Shown: piece after piece, positions 7,098 to 17,600 of the stretch
Layout: each line of letters opens with the position of its first letter
Position numbering within the stretch: position 1 is the stretch's first letter
Assembly: GCA_000434055.1 (NCBI GenBank)
Contig: HF999647.1
Span: 239,137 to 266,743 of the forward strand
Reading direction: 5' to 3'
DNA: 27,607 bases
Origin: Ruminococcus sp. CAG:488
GTDB lineage: Bacteria > Bacillota > Clostridia > Oscillospirales > Acutalibacteraceae
Notes under the pieces: model-generated
Told to the model about the DNA's origin: nothing
Databases searched by the model: none
What the model saw: the letters and a program-made list of their open reading frames with translations, nothing else
Translations under genes and position numbers: made by a program

Positions 7098-7454
7098 ATG
7101 GCTCGTATTAAAGGCGCTACCATGTCTCGTAAGAGAAGAAATAAAGTAATGAAGATGGCTAAGGGCTACTACGGCTCAAAGTCAAGTCTTTTCAAGACAG
7201 CTAAGCAGGCAGTTATGAAATCAGGTCAGTATGCTTATGTAGGACGTAAGCAGAAGAAGAGAGATTTCCGCCGCCTTTGGATCACAAGAATTTCCGCAGC
7301 TTGCAAGCTCAACGGCATGAACTACTCAACATTCATGAACGGCCTTACCAAGGCAGGCATCACACTCAACAGAAAGATGCTTTCAGAGATCGCAATCGCT
7401 GATCCCGCTGCATTCACAGCCCTTACAGAGAAGGCTAAGGCAGCACTTAAATAA
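7098..7454 (+). CDS. rplT: Ribosomal protein L20
   Basis: A 118-residue basic protein, the usual bL20 length, opening M-A-R-I-K-G and containing the conserved R-K-Q-K-K-R-D-F-R-R-L-W-I-T-R-I run. It binds 23S rRNA early in 50S assembly and in Firmicutes represses its own operon through the leader RNA, consistent with the attenuator at 6174-6300. GGAGG lies 8 nt ahead of the start. The gene is followed by a strong terminator, so this three-gene operon is closed. Confidence 0.97.
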   Translation: MARIKGATMSRKRRNKVMKMAKGYYGSKSSLFKTAKQAVMKSGQYAYVGRKQKKRDFRRLWITRISAACKLNGMNYSTFMNGLTKAGITLNRKMLSEIAIADPAAFTALTEKAKAALK

Positions 7455-7461
7455 ATAAAAA

Positions 7462-7505
7462 TCACGCCCCTTTTTTGCTAAGGGGGCGTGAATTTGTCTT
7501 TTTAG
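7462..7505 (+). terminator. Terminator of infC-rpmI-rplT
   Basis: TCACGCCCC (7462-7470) pairs with GGGGCGTGA (7483-7491), followed by a T-rich tail (ATTTGTCTTTTT form). Confidence 0.9.
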
Positions 7506-7561
7506 CGATACCTGTTTGTCGCTTGTTTTTGCAATAATTATACCCGAAAGGAGCTTTGAAC

Positions 7562-8347
7562 ATGGATATTTTAAGGTCGAAAACCAACGAAAAAATAAGA
7601 TCCGCAGTCGCCGTGCGCGACAGTTCAAAGACCCGTCGGGAAAGCAAAACCTTTTTCCTTGAGGGAGCAAGACTCTGTTCGGATGCCGCCGAAAACGGCA
7701 TTGAAATTTACAGAACCTTTCTCAGCAGTACGGCTTCGGAAAAGTACGGAGAATATTGCGAACGGATAATTTCTGCATCGGAGGAGGTTTACGGCATTTC
7801 GGACGAGGTTGCCGCCAAGCTTTCCGATACGCAAAATCCGCAGGGGATTTTTTGCATTTGTCGAGCCGAAAAATCGGCACAGGGTTCTGCCCTGAATACA
7901 GACGGACGGTATCTGATGCTTGAAAATGTGCAGGATCCCTCAAATTTGGGAGCAATCAGCAGAACCGCCGAGGCTCTCGGAATTGACGGGCTTATAGTCT
8001 GCGGCGGATGCGATATCTACAATCCCAAGGCGCTAAGAGCTTCAATGGGCTCGGCTCTCAGGATGAACATAATCAGCCGTGAGAGCGCTGTTGAGACAAT
8101 AAACGAAGCAAACAAAAACGGTATGCTAACCCTCGCTTCAACGCCGGATAAAAGCAGCGTGAAAATAACCGAGGTCAATATGGCCGGCGGAATAGTCTGC
8201 GTTGTCGGCAATGAGGGCAACGGCGTAACGCCGGAAACGATGAACGCCTGCAAGATGAGGGTCACGATACCCATGGGCGGCAAGGCGGAATCGCTTAATG
8301 CAGGAACTGCAGCGGCAATACTTATTTGGGAGATGGTGAGAGAATGA
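7562..8347 (+). CDS. TrmH/SpoU-family RNA 2'-O-methyltransferase
   Basis: A 261-residue S-adenosylmethionine-dependent enzyme of the knotted SPOUT class that methylates ribose 2'-OH in rRNA or tRNA. An N-terminal substrate-binding domain has the F-L-E-G-A-R motif. It is followed by the three SpoU motifs: Q-D-P-S-N-L-G-A-I-S-R-T-A, V-V-G-N-E-G-N-G-V and I-P-M-G-G-K-A-E-S-L-N-A. The exact target (for example G2251 of 23S rRNA, as in RlmB, or another site) cannot be read from the sequence. The start is ATG 7562, 9 nt after AAGGAG. A TTG at 7556 is too close to that site. It heads the eight-gene run to 20049 and overlaps dprA by 4 nt. Confidence 0.9.
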   Translation: MDILRSKTNEKIRSAVAVRDSSKTRRESKTFFLEGARLCSDAAENGIEIYRTFLSSTASEKYGEYCERIISASEEVYGISDEVAAKLSDTQNPQGIFCICRAEKSAQGSALNTDGRYLMLENVQDPSNLGAISRTAEALGIDGLIVCGGCDIYNPKALRASMGSALRMNIISRESAVETINEANKNGMLTLASTPDKSSVKITEVNMAGGIVCVVGNEGNGVTPETMNACKMRVTIPMGGKAESLNAGTAAAILIWEMVRE

Positions 8348-9534
8348 GCAATAAGCTTTACTGGGTGTGGGCGCAGAACGCTCTCGGAATTTCGGCGAGC
8401 GTCAAGTCCGATGAAATAGTTTCCTATTTCGGCAATGCTGAAAAGCTTTATTACGCCGGTGAATATGAATGGAAGATATCGGGAATATTTACAAACGGAC
8501 AGATAAACAAGCTCAAATCAACTTCTCTTGATAGTGCCGAAAAAATCGTTGCGGAATGTGAGAAATATAAAATTAAAATTGTAACCCCGGATGACGGAGA
8601 TTATCCGTCTATGCTTTTCAAGCTGCCTAATTTACCGCTTGTGCTTTATGTTCGCGGAGATTTAGACTGTTTGAAAAACAAAATTGCGGTTGCAATGGTC
8701 GGCGCAAGAGAGGCGAGCGATATCGGCGTGAGAATTGCACGGTCGCTTTCGGCTTCGTTGAGCCGTTCGGGCGCTGTTGTAATAAGCGGCGCGGCAAAGG
8801 GTATTGACAGTGCGGCTCACACGGGAGCGCTCAATGTCGGCGCCAAGACGGTCGCTGTTCTCGGCTGCGGATTCGGAACGGATTATCTTCCTGAAAACGA
8901 GCCGCTCAGACGAGAGATCGCACACCACGGCGCACTTGTTACGGAATATCCGCCGAGAACTCCCGCTTTCGGACACAATTTCCCGTTCAGAAACCGTATT
9001 ATCTCGGGTCTTTCCTACGGAACGATTGTTATAGAAGCGAATGAGAGAAGCGGATCGCTGAGAACCGTTAATCATGCTATCGAGCAGGGCAGGGACATTT
9101 TTGCCGTGCCGGGCGATATAACATCGAGCATGAATATGGGCACAAACAAGCTCCTGCGTGACGGAGCAAAGCCTGTTTTCAATGCAATGGACGTTCTCGA
9201 GGAATATGCAGAGAGATATCCCGATATGCTTGATATTGACAAGATAGAATCTATTCTCACAATCGAGCCCGAGACGGTCAGGACAGAGAAAAGAAAAAAG
9301 GAAGAAAAAGCGGAAAAGCAGGCGGCAAAGAACTTTGTCAAGTCTGCCGCTCCGAACAATATAAGCGAAAAGGCAAGAATGATTTTCGATGCCTTTTCGG
9401 AAGAAACCATGCAGGCGGAGGAGCTTATCCTCAGAACGAAGCTCAGTACGGTTGATTTCCTTTCGGCAATGACAGAGCTTGAAATTCTGGGATATATCGA
9501 ACCTCTTGCAGGCAAAAACTACAAACTTAAATAG
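8344..9534 (+). CDS. dprA: DNA-processing protein DprA/Smf
   Basis: DprA protects incoming single-stranded DNA during transformation and loads RecA onto it. The 396 residues contain an N-terminal helical region, the extended Rossmann fold with V-G-A-R-E (119-123), S-G-A-A-K-G-I-D (148-155), T-E-Y-P and F-P-x-R-N-R-I-I-S-G-L-S, and a C-terminal winged-helix domain (about 335-396) after a charged Lys/Glu-rich linker. The ATG overlaps the stop of the methyltransferase gene by 4 nt. The alternative TTG at 8326 lacks a good ribosome site. dprA next to topA is the classic Firmicutes order. The gene is often kept in bacteria not known to be competent, so competence is not proven. Confidence 0.95.
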   Translation: MSNKLYWVWAQNALGISASVKSDEIVSYFGNAEKLYYAGEYEWKISGIFTNGQINKLKSTSLDSAEKIVAECEKYKIKIVTPDDGDYPSMLFKLPNLPLVLYVRGDLDCLKNKIAVAMVGAREASDIGVRIARSLSASLSRSGAVVISGAAKGIDSAAHTGALNVGAKTVAVLGCGFGTDYLPENEPLRREIAHHGALVTEYPPRTPAFGHNFPFRNRIISGLSYGTIVIEANERSGSLRTVNHAIEQGRDIFAVPGDITSSMNMGTNKLLRDGAKPVFNAMDVLEEYAERYPDMLDIDKIESILTIEPETVRTEKRKKEEKAEKQAAKNFVKSAAPNNISEKARMIFDAFSEETMQAEELILRTKLSTVDFLSAMTELEILGYIEPLAGKNYKLK

Positions 9535-9546
9535 GATGATGCATTT

Positions 9547-11664
9547 ATGTCCAAACTGGTAATAGTGGAGTCACCCACAAAGGTTAAAACAGTAAAAAAA
9601 TATCTCGGCCAAGGCTATAACGTAACCGCTTCTATGGGTCATGTCCGTGACCTGCCGGCGGCTAAGCTTAGCGTTGACATTAAGAACGACTTTGCCCCGA
9701 AATATGCCGTTATCAAGGGCAAGGAGAAGCTCGTTAAGGAGCTTAAAAACATGGTTGCCGAGTCAGACGGCGTTTATCTCGCAACCGACCCGGACCGTGA
9801 GGGAGAAGCTATCTCATGGCATCTTGCCACCTTGCTCGGTCTGGATATGAACGCGGCAAACAGAATTACGTTCAACGAAATCACAAAAACCGGCATCGAG
9901 AACGGAATGAAAAATCCCCGTTCAATTGACATGAATCTTGTAAATGCTCAGCAAGCGAGAAGAATTCTTGACCGCCTTGTGGGCTACAAACTCAGCCCGT
10001 TTATTTCGCAGAAAATTCGCCGCGGTCTTTCGGCAGGCCGTGTTCAGTCGGTTGCCGTAAGGCTCATCGTTGACCGTGAAAATGAGATAAGAGCTTTTGT
10101 CCCCGAGGAATATTGGACGCTCGACGCGAAGTTCACCGCTCCGAGCAGAAAGACTTTTTCCGCAAGCTTCTACGGCGACGAAACAGGCAAGGTCAAGATT
10201 ACGAATAAGGAGCAGGCGGACGCATATCTTGCAAGACTTGACAATGCAAAGTACAGCGTTACCTCCGTCAAGAAAGGCACAAGAAAGAAAAATCCCGCTC
10301 CGCCGTTTATTACCTCAACTCTCCAGCAGGAGGCGTCACGCCGAATGGGCTTCCAGGCACAGCGTACAATGCGTGCCGCTCAGGAGCTTTACGAGGGCGT
10401 TGACATTGCAGGAATAGGAACAACCGGTCTTATCACATACATGAGAACCGACTCTTTGAGGATTTCCGAGGAGGCAAGAGCCGCCACGAACAGCTTTATA
10501 CTTGAGACATACGGTGAGAAATATCTTCCCGAAAAGCCGAGATATTTCAAGTCAAGAAGCAATGCTCAGGACGGTCACGAGGCTATCCGACCGACCAATC
10601 CGGCACTCACTCCCGACAGAGTCAGAGGCAGTCTTACTTCAGACCAGTATAAGCTCTACACGCTTATTTGGAAGCGCTTTGTTGCAAGCCTGATGGCAAC
10701 CTGTATTCAGAATACCGTTAAGGCGGAGATAGACGCCGTAACGGAGGGCGTTGACGGTTATTGCCGCTTCACAGCCGCAGGCTACAGCATTAAATTCGAC
10801 GGATTTACGGTTCTCTATGAGGAGAGCACGGACGACGAGGATGCCGAAGCCGAGGGCAAGCTTCCCGAGCTGAACACGGGCGATAAGCTCAAGCTCAAGG
10901 ATTTGAAAGGCAATCAGCATTTCACTCAGCCGCCGGCGAGATATACCGAAGCTTCTCTCATCAAAGCCCTTGAAGAGAACGGAATCGGACGTCCGAGCAC
11001 ATATGCAACTATCATCACAACGATAGTCAAGCGCGAATATGTAAAGCGTCAGCAGAAGCAGCTTTATCCGACGGAGCTGGGCGAAGCGATAACAAAGCTT
11101 CTTAAAGAGAAGTTTTCAAAGATAGTTAATACAAAATTTACGGCAGGCATGGAGACCAAGCTTGACGAGGTCGGCGAGGGTAAGGAAGATTACATCGCAA
11201 TGCTCCATGAATTCTATGATGAATTTGACAAGAACCTGCAAAAGGTTAAGACAGAGATGAAGGACGTCAAGATTCAACTTGACGAGGACGTGACGGATAT
11301 TCCGTGCGAAAAGTGCGGCAGAATGATGGTTATCAAGGTCGGCCGTTACGGAAAATTCCTTGCTTGTCCCGGATATCCGGAGTGTAAAAACGCAAAGCCG
11401 CTTGTCACAAAGACCAATGCAAAATGTCCGAAGTGCGGCGGTGAGGTCATCGAGAGAAAGTCGAAGAGGGGCTTCCCGTTCTTCGGCTGCTCAAACTGGC
11501 CCGAGTGCGACTTTATGACATGGGATAAGCCGACCGATGAAACCTGCCCGAAATGCGGCAAGTCGCTCTTTAAGCGCAGAGGCGGACTGATAGTTTGCCT
11601 TGACGAGAACTGCGGCTATGAGCGCAAGGCAGAAAGAAAAAGCAGGAAAAAGGAAGATCAGTAA
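9547..11664 (+). CDS. topA: DNA topoisomerase I
   Basis: A type IA topoisomerase that relaxes negative supercoils by passing strands through a transient single-strand break. In its 705 residues, the Toprim domain is at the N-terminus, with E8 in the I-V-E-S-P motif and D-P-D-R-E-G-E-A-I-S-W-H at 81-92. The catalytic tyrosine is Y298 in Y-M-R-T-D-S. The C-terminal third carries three four-cysteine zinc fingers of the C-x2-C ... C-x4-5-C type, starting near residues 580, 623 and 668. It starts 12 nt after dprA and ends immediately before trmFO (TAA then ATG), so it is probably co-transcribed with both. Confidence 0.97.
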   Translation: MSKLVIVESPTKVKTVKKYLGQGYNVTASMGHVRDLPAAKLSVDIKNDFAPKYAVIKGKEKLVKELKNMVAESDGVYLATDPDREGEAISWHLATLLGLDMNAANRITFNEITKTGIENGMKNPRSIDMNLVNAQQARRILDRLVGYKLSPFISQKIRRGLSAGRVQSVAVRLIVDRENEIRAFVPEEYWTLDAKFTAPSRKTFSASFYGDETGKVKITNKEQADAYLARLDNAKYSVTSVKKGTRKKNPAPPFITSTLQQEASRRMGFQAQRTMRAAQELYEGVDIAGIGTTGLITYMRTDSLRISEEARAATNSFILETYGEKYLPEKPRYFKSRSNAQDGHEAIRPTNPALTPDRVRGSLTSDQYKLYTLIWKRFVASLMATCIQNTVKAEIDAVTEGVDGYCRFTAAGYSIKFDGFTVLYEESTDDEDAEAEGKLPELNTGDKLKLKDLKGNQHFTQPPARYTEASLIKALEENGIGRPSTYATIITTIVKREYVKRQQKQLYPTELGEAITKLLKEKFSKIVNTKFTAGMETKLDEVGEGKEDYIAMLHEFYDEFDKNLQKVKTEMKDVKIQLDEDVTDIPCEKCGRMMVIKVGRYGKFLACPGYPECKNAKPLVTKTNAKCPKCGGEVIERKSKRGFPFFGCSNWPECDFMTWDKPTDETCPKCGKSLFKRRGGLIVCLDENCGYERKAERKSRKKEDQ

Positions 11665-12975
11665 ATGAACAGAGTTCTTGTTGTGGGCGGAGGCCTGGCA
11701 GGCGTTGAAGCGGCATGGGCGCTCGCAAACAGAGGCGTTTCCGTGACAATAGCCGAGATGAAGCCTAAGAAACATTCTCCCGCACACAAAACAGATATGC
11801 TCGCAGAGCTTGTCTGCTCCAACTCGCTCAAGGCTCAGCGTGTCGGCTCGGCGGCAGGACTGCTCAAAGCCGAAATGGAAAGACTCGGTTCGATCTGCGT
11901 TGAATGTGCAAAAAAATGCAGCGTTCCGGCAGGCGGTGCACTCGCTGTTGACCGTGATGAATTTTCCCGTATGATAACGGAAAAAATAAAGTCGCATCCG
12001 CTCATCGAGCTTGAATGCCGTGAGGTTACGGATATTCCCGAGGGCAACGTTATCATTGCCGCAGGTCCGCTTGCTTCCGATGCTCTTGCCGAAAAAATCA
12101 AGGAGCTTTGCGGAGGTTCGCTCAGCTTTTTTGATGCGGCGGCTCCGATCGTTACGGATGAGAGCATTGATAAAACCTGTGCCTTCACTCAGTCGAGATA
12201 TGACCGAGGCGGCGAGGACGATTACCTCAACTGCCCGATGAATAAGGAGGAGTACGAGGCTTTTTATAACGAGCTTGTCAATGCCGAATCGGCAGAGCTT
12301 CATTCCTTTGATAAGAAAAAAGGGGTTTATGAGGGCTGTATGCCGATTGAGGTCATGGCTTCAAGAGGTGCGGATACAATGCGCTTCGGTCCGTTGAAGC
12401 CCGTCGGATTGAGAGACCCGAGAACAGGTCATCGTCCGTGGGCGGTTCTGCAGCTTCGCCGTGAGGATTCGAGCGGTACGATGTATAACCTCGTCGGATT
12501 TCAAACAAATCTTAAATTCAGTGAACAAAAGAGGGTATTCTCAATGATTCCTGCGCTGAAGAATGCGGAATTTGTCCGATACGGTGTGATGCACAGGAAT
12601 ACGTTTATTGATTCACCGAGATATCTGAACAGCGATTTTTCGTTCAGGGGTCGTGACGGCCTGTATTTTGCAGGTCAGATCACAGGTGTTGAGGGTTATA
12701 TGGAATCCGCATCGTCAGGGATTCTTGCCGGAATAAACATGGCAAACAGGCTTGGCGGTAAGGCGCCGCTTGCGCTTCCGGATTTCACAATGATGGGAGC
12801 ACTTTCAAAATATATAAGCAATGAGAGCGTGACGGATTTCCAGCCTATGGGTGCAAATTTCGGAATTCTTCCGCCGCTCGATGAAAAAATAAGAGATAAA
12901 AAATTAAGATACGAAACTCTTGCAAAGAGAAGTCTTGATTATTTCAACGAAAGGTTTGGTGAAGATGAAACCTGA
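11665..12975 (+). CDS. trmFO: Folate-dependent tRNA (uracil-54-C5)-methyltransferase
   Basis: This FAD enzyme uses methylenetetrahydrofolate to make ribothymidine at position 54 in the tRNA T-loop, replacing TrmA in many Firmicutes. The 436-residue protein begins with a dinucleotide-binding G-G-G-L-A-G-V-E-A-A-W motif (8-18) and has the family segments H-K-T-D-x-L-A-E-L-V-C-S-N-S and G-Q-I-T-G-V-E-G-Y. Length is typical. The ATG directly follows the topA stop, and the end overlaps rnc by 11 nt. topA-trmFO is a widely conserved neighbour pair. Confidence 0.96.
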   Translation: MNRVLVVGGGLAGVEAAWALANRGVSVTIAEMKPKKHSPAHKTDMLAELVCSNSLKAQRVGSAAGLLKAEMERLGSICVECAKKCSVPAGGALAVDRDEFSRMITEKIKSHPLIELECREVTDIPEGNVIIAAGPLASDALAEKIKELCGGSLSFFDAAAPIVTDESIDKTCAFTQSRYDRGGEDDYLNCPMNKEEYEAFYNELVNAESAELHSFDKKKGVYEGCMPIEVMASRGADTMRFGPLKPVGLRDPRTGHRPWAVLQLRREDSSGTMYNLVGFQTNLKFSEQKRVFSMIPALKNAEFVRYGVMHRNTFIDSPRYLNSDFSFRGRDGLYFAGQITGVEGYMESASSGILAGINMANRLGGKAPLALPDFTMMGALSKYISNESVTDFQPMGANFGILPPLDEKIRDKKLRYETLAKRSLDYFNERFGEDET

Positions 12976-13648
12976 TATAAATGAGCTTCAGCAAAAGCTC
13001 GGATATAAATTTAAAGATGAATCACTGTTACTGCGTGCACTCTCACATTCATCATATTTCAATGAGAACCACAGCACCTGTAAAGGTTCAAATGAACGTC
13101 TTGAGTTTCTCGGCGATTCTGTTCTCGGCTTTATAACGGCGGAAAACTTTTTTCAAAACTATACGGATTTTCCCGAGGGAGATTTAACAAAGCTCCGTGC
13201 GGCAATGGTCTGCGAAAAGTCGCTTGCGTCATTTGCACGTGAGATTCAACTCGGCAAGTACCTCATGCTCGGCAAGGGCGAGGTCGTAACAGGCGGCAGA
13301 GAGCGTCCTTCGATTCAGGCGGACGCATTTGAGGCTGTTATTGCCGCAATCTATCTTGACGGCGGCATGGACGAAGCGAAAAAATTTGTACTTAAATATA
13401 TTGACGAAGCTATAAGAAAGCACCGTTCCGTCAAGGATTACAAAACCATGCTTCAAGAGGTTGTTCAGCGCAACCCGGGCGAGGTAGTTGAATATGTCCT
13501 TGCAGGTGAGAGCGGTCCCGACCACGACAAACGCTTTGAGGTTGAGGTCCATCTCAATTCAAACGTAATCGGCAGGGGAGTCGGCAGAAGCAAAAAGCGC
13601 GCCGAACAGGAGGCTGCAAGGGAAGCCTTGGAGCTTATGGGACTGTGA
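12965..13648 (+). CDS. rnc: Ribonuclease III
   Basis: An endonuclease that cuts double-stranded RNA, needed for rRNA precursor processing and mRNA turnover. The 227 residues carry the catalytic signature E-R-L-E-F-L-G-D-S-V (44-53), a second acidic cluster D-A-F-E-A-V-I-A-A-I-Y-L-D-G-G that supplies metal ligands, and a C-terminal double-stranded-RNA-binding domain (about 155-227) ending K-K-R-A-E-Q-E-A-A. The start is ATG 12965 or the GTG two codons earlier. AAAGG is 4 nt from the GTG and 10 nt from the ATG. It overlaps trmFO by 11 nt, and its stop overlaps the next start. Confidence 0.96.
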   Translation: MKPDINELQQKLGYKFKDESLLLRALSHSSYFNENHSTCKGSNERLEFLGDSVLGFITAENFFQNYTDFPEGDLTKLRAAMVCEKSLASFAREIQLGKYLMLGKGEVVTGGRERPSIQADAFEAVIAAIYLDGGMDEAKKFVLKYIDEAIRKHRSVKDYKTMLQEVVQRNPGEVVEYVLAGESGPDHDKRFEVEVHLNSNVIGRGVGRSKKRAEQEAAREALELMGL

Positions 13649-14652
13649 AGCATGTAAACGTGGGGCTTTTTGTTCCGCACAACGGCTGCCCTCACCAATG
13701 TACATTTTGCAATCAGCGTGCAATCTCGGGTCAGAGCAAGCAGGTAACGCCTTCCGACGTTGACGAGGCGGTTAAAATTGCAATGAACAATCCGGACAGC
13801 AGAGGCGGCGAAATAGCTTTTTTCGGCGGCAGCTTCACGGCTATTGACCGTGATGTTATGGTCGGACTTTTGAAATCGGCGTATAAATATGTCGAAAACG
13901 GCAGCTTCAAGGGCATTCGATGCTCAACACGTCCCGATGCGATAGATGACGAAATCTGTCGGATTTTAAAGCTCTACGGAGTTACGGCAGTCGAACTTGG
14001 AGCACAGAGCATGAGCGATGAGGTTCTGAGACTTAATCGCAGAGGCCACACCTCTCAGGACGTTATCAATGCTTCGGAAATGCTGAAAAGCTACGGCTTC
14101 GAGCTTGGTCTTCAAATGATGACGGGGCTTTACGGCTCAACGGATGAGGACAGTATTGAAACGGCGAAGAAAATTATTGCACTGAAGCCGGCGACGGTTC
14201 GCATTTATCCGACCGTTGTGCTTGAGAATACCGAGCTTGCGGAGCTTTACAAAAGCGGCAAATATCAGCCCGAAACGGTTGATTCGGCGGCAGGGCTTTG
14301 TGCAAAGCTGCTTTTGATGTTCAATGAGGCGGATATAACCGTTATCAGAACGGGACTTCATTCGGGCGGCGGCGTTGAGGGCGAGTACCTTGCGGGCGCA
14401 TACCATCCGGCATTCAAAGAGCTTTGCGAGGGAAAAATCTATATAAACAAAGCTATAGAATATATAAAAGAAAATAAAATACCTCAAGGAAAAATTATAA
14501 TTTATGTTGCCCGCAACGCAATTTCAAAAATGACGGGGCAGAAACGCTGTAATATTTTAAAGCTTAAAGAAATGGGCTACGATGCTAAAATTACGGCGGA
14601 CAGCAAAACAGGCAAGTATCAACTTTACATAATAAGGAACGAAGAATTATGA
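13645..14652 (+). CDS. Radical SAM protein (Elp3-like core)
   Basis: A 335-residue protein with the radical SAM iron-sulfur motif C15-x3-C19-x2-C22 near the N-terminus (C-P-H-Q-C-T-F-C), followed by G-G-E-I-A-F-F-G-G-S-F-T-A (the GGE-type motif) and V-E-L-G-A-Q-S-M, typical of the Elp3/YhcC-type radical SAM group. The start is a GTG that overlaps the rnc stop by 4 nt. Its ATGA end overlaps the smc start by 4 nt. A protein of this kind between rnc and smc is a conserved clostridial arrangement. Its substrate is not known to me; RNA modification is a guess from the family and neighbours. Confidence 0.9.
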   Translation: MKHVNVGLFVPHNGCPHQCTFCNQRAISGQSKQVTPSDVDEAVKIAMNNPDSRGGEIAFFGGSFTAIDRDVMVGLLKSAYKYVENGSFKGIRCSTRPDAIDDEICRILKLYGVTAVELGAQSMSDEVLRLNRRGHTSQDVINASEMLKSYGFELGLQMMTGLYGSTDEDSIETAKKIIALKPATVRIYPTVVLENTELAELYKSGKYQPETVDSAAGLCAKLLLMFNEADITVIRTGLHSGGGVEGEYLAGAYHPAFKELCEGKIYINKAIEYIKENKIPQGKIIIYVARNAISKMTGQKRCNILKLKEMGYDAKITADSKTGKYQLYIIRNEEL

Positions 14653-17600
14653 GATTAAAAGCGCTCGAAATGCAGGGCTTCAAGTCCTTCCCCGACAAAA
14701 CGGTATTTAATTTCAATCACGGAATGACGGCTGTTGTCGGTCCCAACGGCTCGGGCAAGAGCAACATTGCCGATGCCGTGCGCTGGGTTCTCGGTGAACA
14801 GTCAACCAAGAACCTGCGAGGCTCAAAAATGGAAGATGTTATCTTCGGCGGCACGAAGGTCAGAAAACCTCTCGGCTTTGCCGAGGTCACTCTGCGTCTT
14901 GACAACACAGACAGAACTCTTAACAACGATAAGGACGAGGTTTCCGTAACACGTCGCTATTACCGTTCCGGAGAGAGTGAATATATGCTCAACGGTCAGG
15001 TTGTCCGCCTGCGCGATATCCATGAGCTTTTCATGGATACAGGCCTTGGACGTGACGGTTATTCTCTCGTCAGTCAGGGCAGAATTGCCGATTTGATTTC
15101 TTCAAAGTCGGGTCAGCGCCGTGATATGCTTGAGGAAGCGGCGGGAATTTCCCATTACAGATATCGCCGCAACGACGCTAACAAAAAACTCGATCAGGCG
15201 GAGGAAAATCTTGTTCGCTTGAGGGATATTCTTTCCGAGCTTGAAAGCCGTGTCGGACCGCTTAAAACGCAGAGTGAAAAGGCACAGAAGTTTCTCGTTC
15301 TTGCAAAGGAGAAAAAGGAGCTTGAAATCGGACTTTGGCTTCATACCATTGATACGTCAAAGGTCAAATTGAGAGAGCAGGAGGATAAGCTCTCCATCGC
15401 TCAGGGTCAGTATGATTCAATTGAAGCTTCACTCTCTCAGATTGAAAACGAGACCGAGGAGATAATCGCCAAGGGTCAGGAAATCACGGTCAAAATTGAC
15501 AATATAAGAAACAATTCGACAAGCTATGAGGAAAAAGCTGTTCAGCTTGAAGGTCAGATCTCCGTTGAGAAAAACACAATTCTCCATAACGAACAGACGA
15601 TCGATCGTATAAAGCGTGATATGAGCGACGCTTCAAACAGCGAAAACTCCCTCAAAAAAGAGGTTGAAGAAGCCGAAGCGGAAATCAATGAGCTTTTAGG
15701 CGAGATTGAAAAGAAACGCAAGGAGCTTGACTCTGCGGCAGCAAGCATAGCCGATACGAAAAACGAAACAGGCGAGTTTTCAGACCGAATCGCCGAGCTT
15801 TCGCAAAAAATAACCGCTCTTACTCAAAAGGTCGGTGAAAAGAGAATTGAAGAAACCACGGCAAATTCATCTATTGATGAAATCAAAGGACGTGTCAGCA
15901 ACATTGAGGGAGTGCTCTCAACCAGAAACGGCTACATAACCGAGCTTGAAGAAAAGCGCAACGCTTGTCAGGCTCAGCTTGACAAGCTCAATGACACGGC
16001 GACAGAGATAATGAATGCCGTTTCGGGATATAATCTCCGGGTTCAGTCCCGTCAGGAAAAGGCGGACAAGCTGAAATCGGCAATCGACGCAAGAGGACTT
16101 GATATTCTCCAGAAGAAGGACAAGGTTCGCTTGCTTGACGATATGGAAAAGAACATGGAGGGCTATTCGGGTGCTGTTAAAGCCGTTGTCCGTGAGGCAA
16201 AGGGCAGAGCACTCAGGGGAATTCACGGCCCGCTCTCCCAGCTAATCAGCGTTGAGGATCGCTATGCCGTGGCGGTTGAAACGGCTCTCGGTGCGGCGAT
16301 ACAGAACATCGTAACCGACAGCGAAAATGATGCAAAGCGTGCCATTAACTTCCTTAAAGAGAAGAAGGGCGGACGTGCAACATTCCTGCCGCTGACCTCA
16401 GTTAAGTCAAAGCCGTTTACGGAAAAGGGACTTGACGATTGCTACGGATTTGTTGATATGGCGGATAAGCTGCTCGACTATGACGGAAAGTATAATGAAA
16501 TTATTCAGTCGCTTTTGGGCAGAACCGCTGTTGCCGAGGATCTCGACAGCGCAATTACCATGGCGAAGAAATATTCATACAGATTTAAGATAGTTACCCT
16601 TGACGGTCAGGTTGTCAATGCCGGCGGCTCGATGACGGGCGGTTCGAGAGGACACAACGCAGGTATCCTCAGCCGAAGCAATGAGAAGGACAAGCTCAAC
16701 TCGCAGATCGCAAAACTCGTTGCCGAGCAGGAGCAGGATAACGAAGCGTATAAAAAATTGAGCGTTGAGCTTTCGTCGGTCAAGGCTGATCTCGACGCTT
16801 CCGAGGCTGACCTCAAGCGCACGCAGGAGGACGTTATCCGTAAGGAGAGCGAACTTGCGCTTATCGAGGGTAAGCTTGACACGGCTAATGCGGCTCTTGA
16901 AGAGCTCCGCCGTGAGAAGAAGTCGGCATCGCTGAGAATCAGCGATCTTGAAGCATTGAAAAACGAAGCTCAGACCGAGATTGACAAGCTCAACAAGGAA
17001 ATGGGTTCCCTACAGGCTGATCTTGATGTCGTTACCCACGGCAGAGAGAAGCTTGAAGAAAAGAAGGAGGAGCTTGCACAGACCGAGGCAAGAATCAATC
17101 TCGATATTCTCGCTCTCGAAAAGGATATTGAGGCGAAAAAGGAAGCCGTTGATCTTCTCAATCGCCGTATGGCAAGCCACGAAGGCAGGCTGGACGACCT
17201 AAACGATGAAATCGCGGTAATTGAAAACGCAAATAAAGAAATTGAGATAAAAATTCAAGAGCTTTCAAAGCAGGCGCAGGAGCTTCACGAGCTTGGCGCA
17301 AGCGCAAAGAGCGACATTGAAACGCTTATTACCGAGCGCACAAAGTGTGAAGCAAGAAGCGCACAGCTCCGTTCGCAGGAGCGTTCAAAATCCGCCGAGC
17401 GCGAAAAAATCAGTGGTGAGCTGGCTCGTCTTGAGGAACGCAAGGCTCAGATGGAGCAGCAGCTTGAAAATGCGATAAATAAGCTCTTTGACGAGTACCA
17501 ACTGACGAAATCAGAGGCCGAAGCGCTTGAAATTGTAATTGATGATTATCAGCAGGCGCACAGAAAATTGCAGGAGATTAAGGGCAAGATTCGTGCCCTC

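Noticed and set aside
11491..12303. A 270-residue minus-strand frame across the topA-trmFO junction
   Set aside because: It spans two clearly real genes and shows no domain; an antisense shadow.
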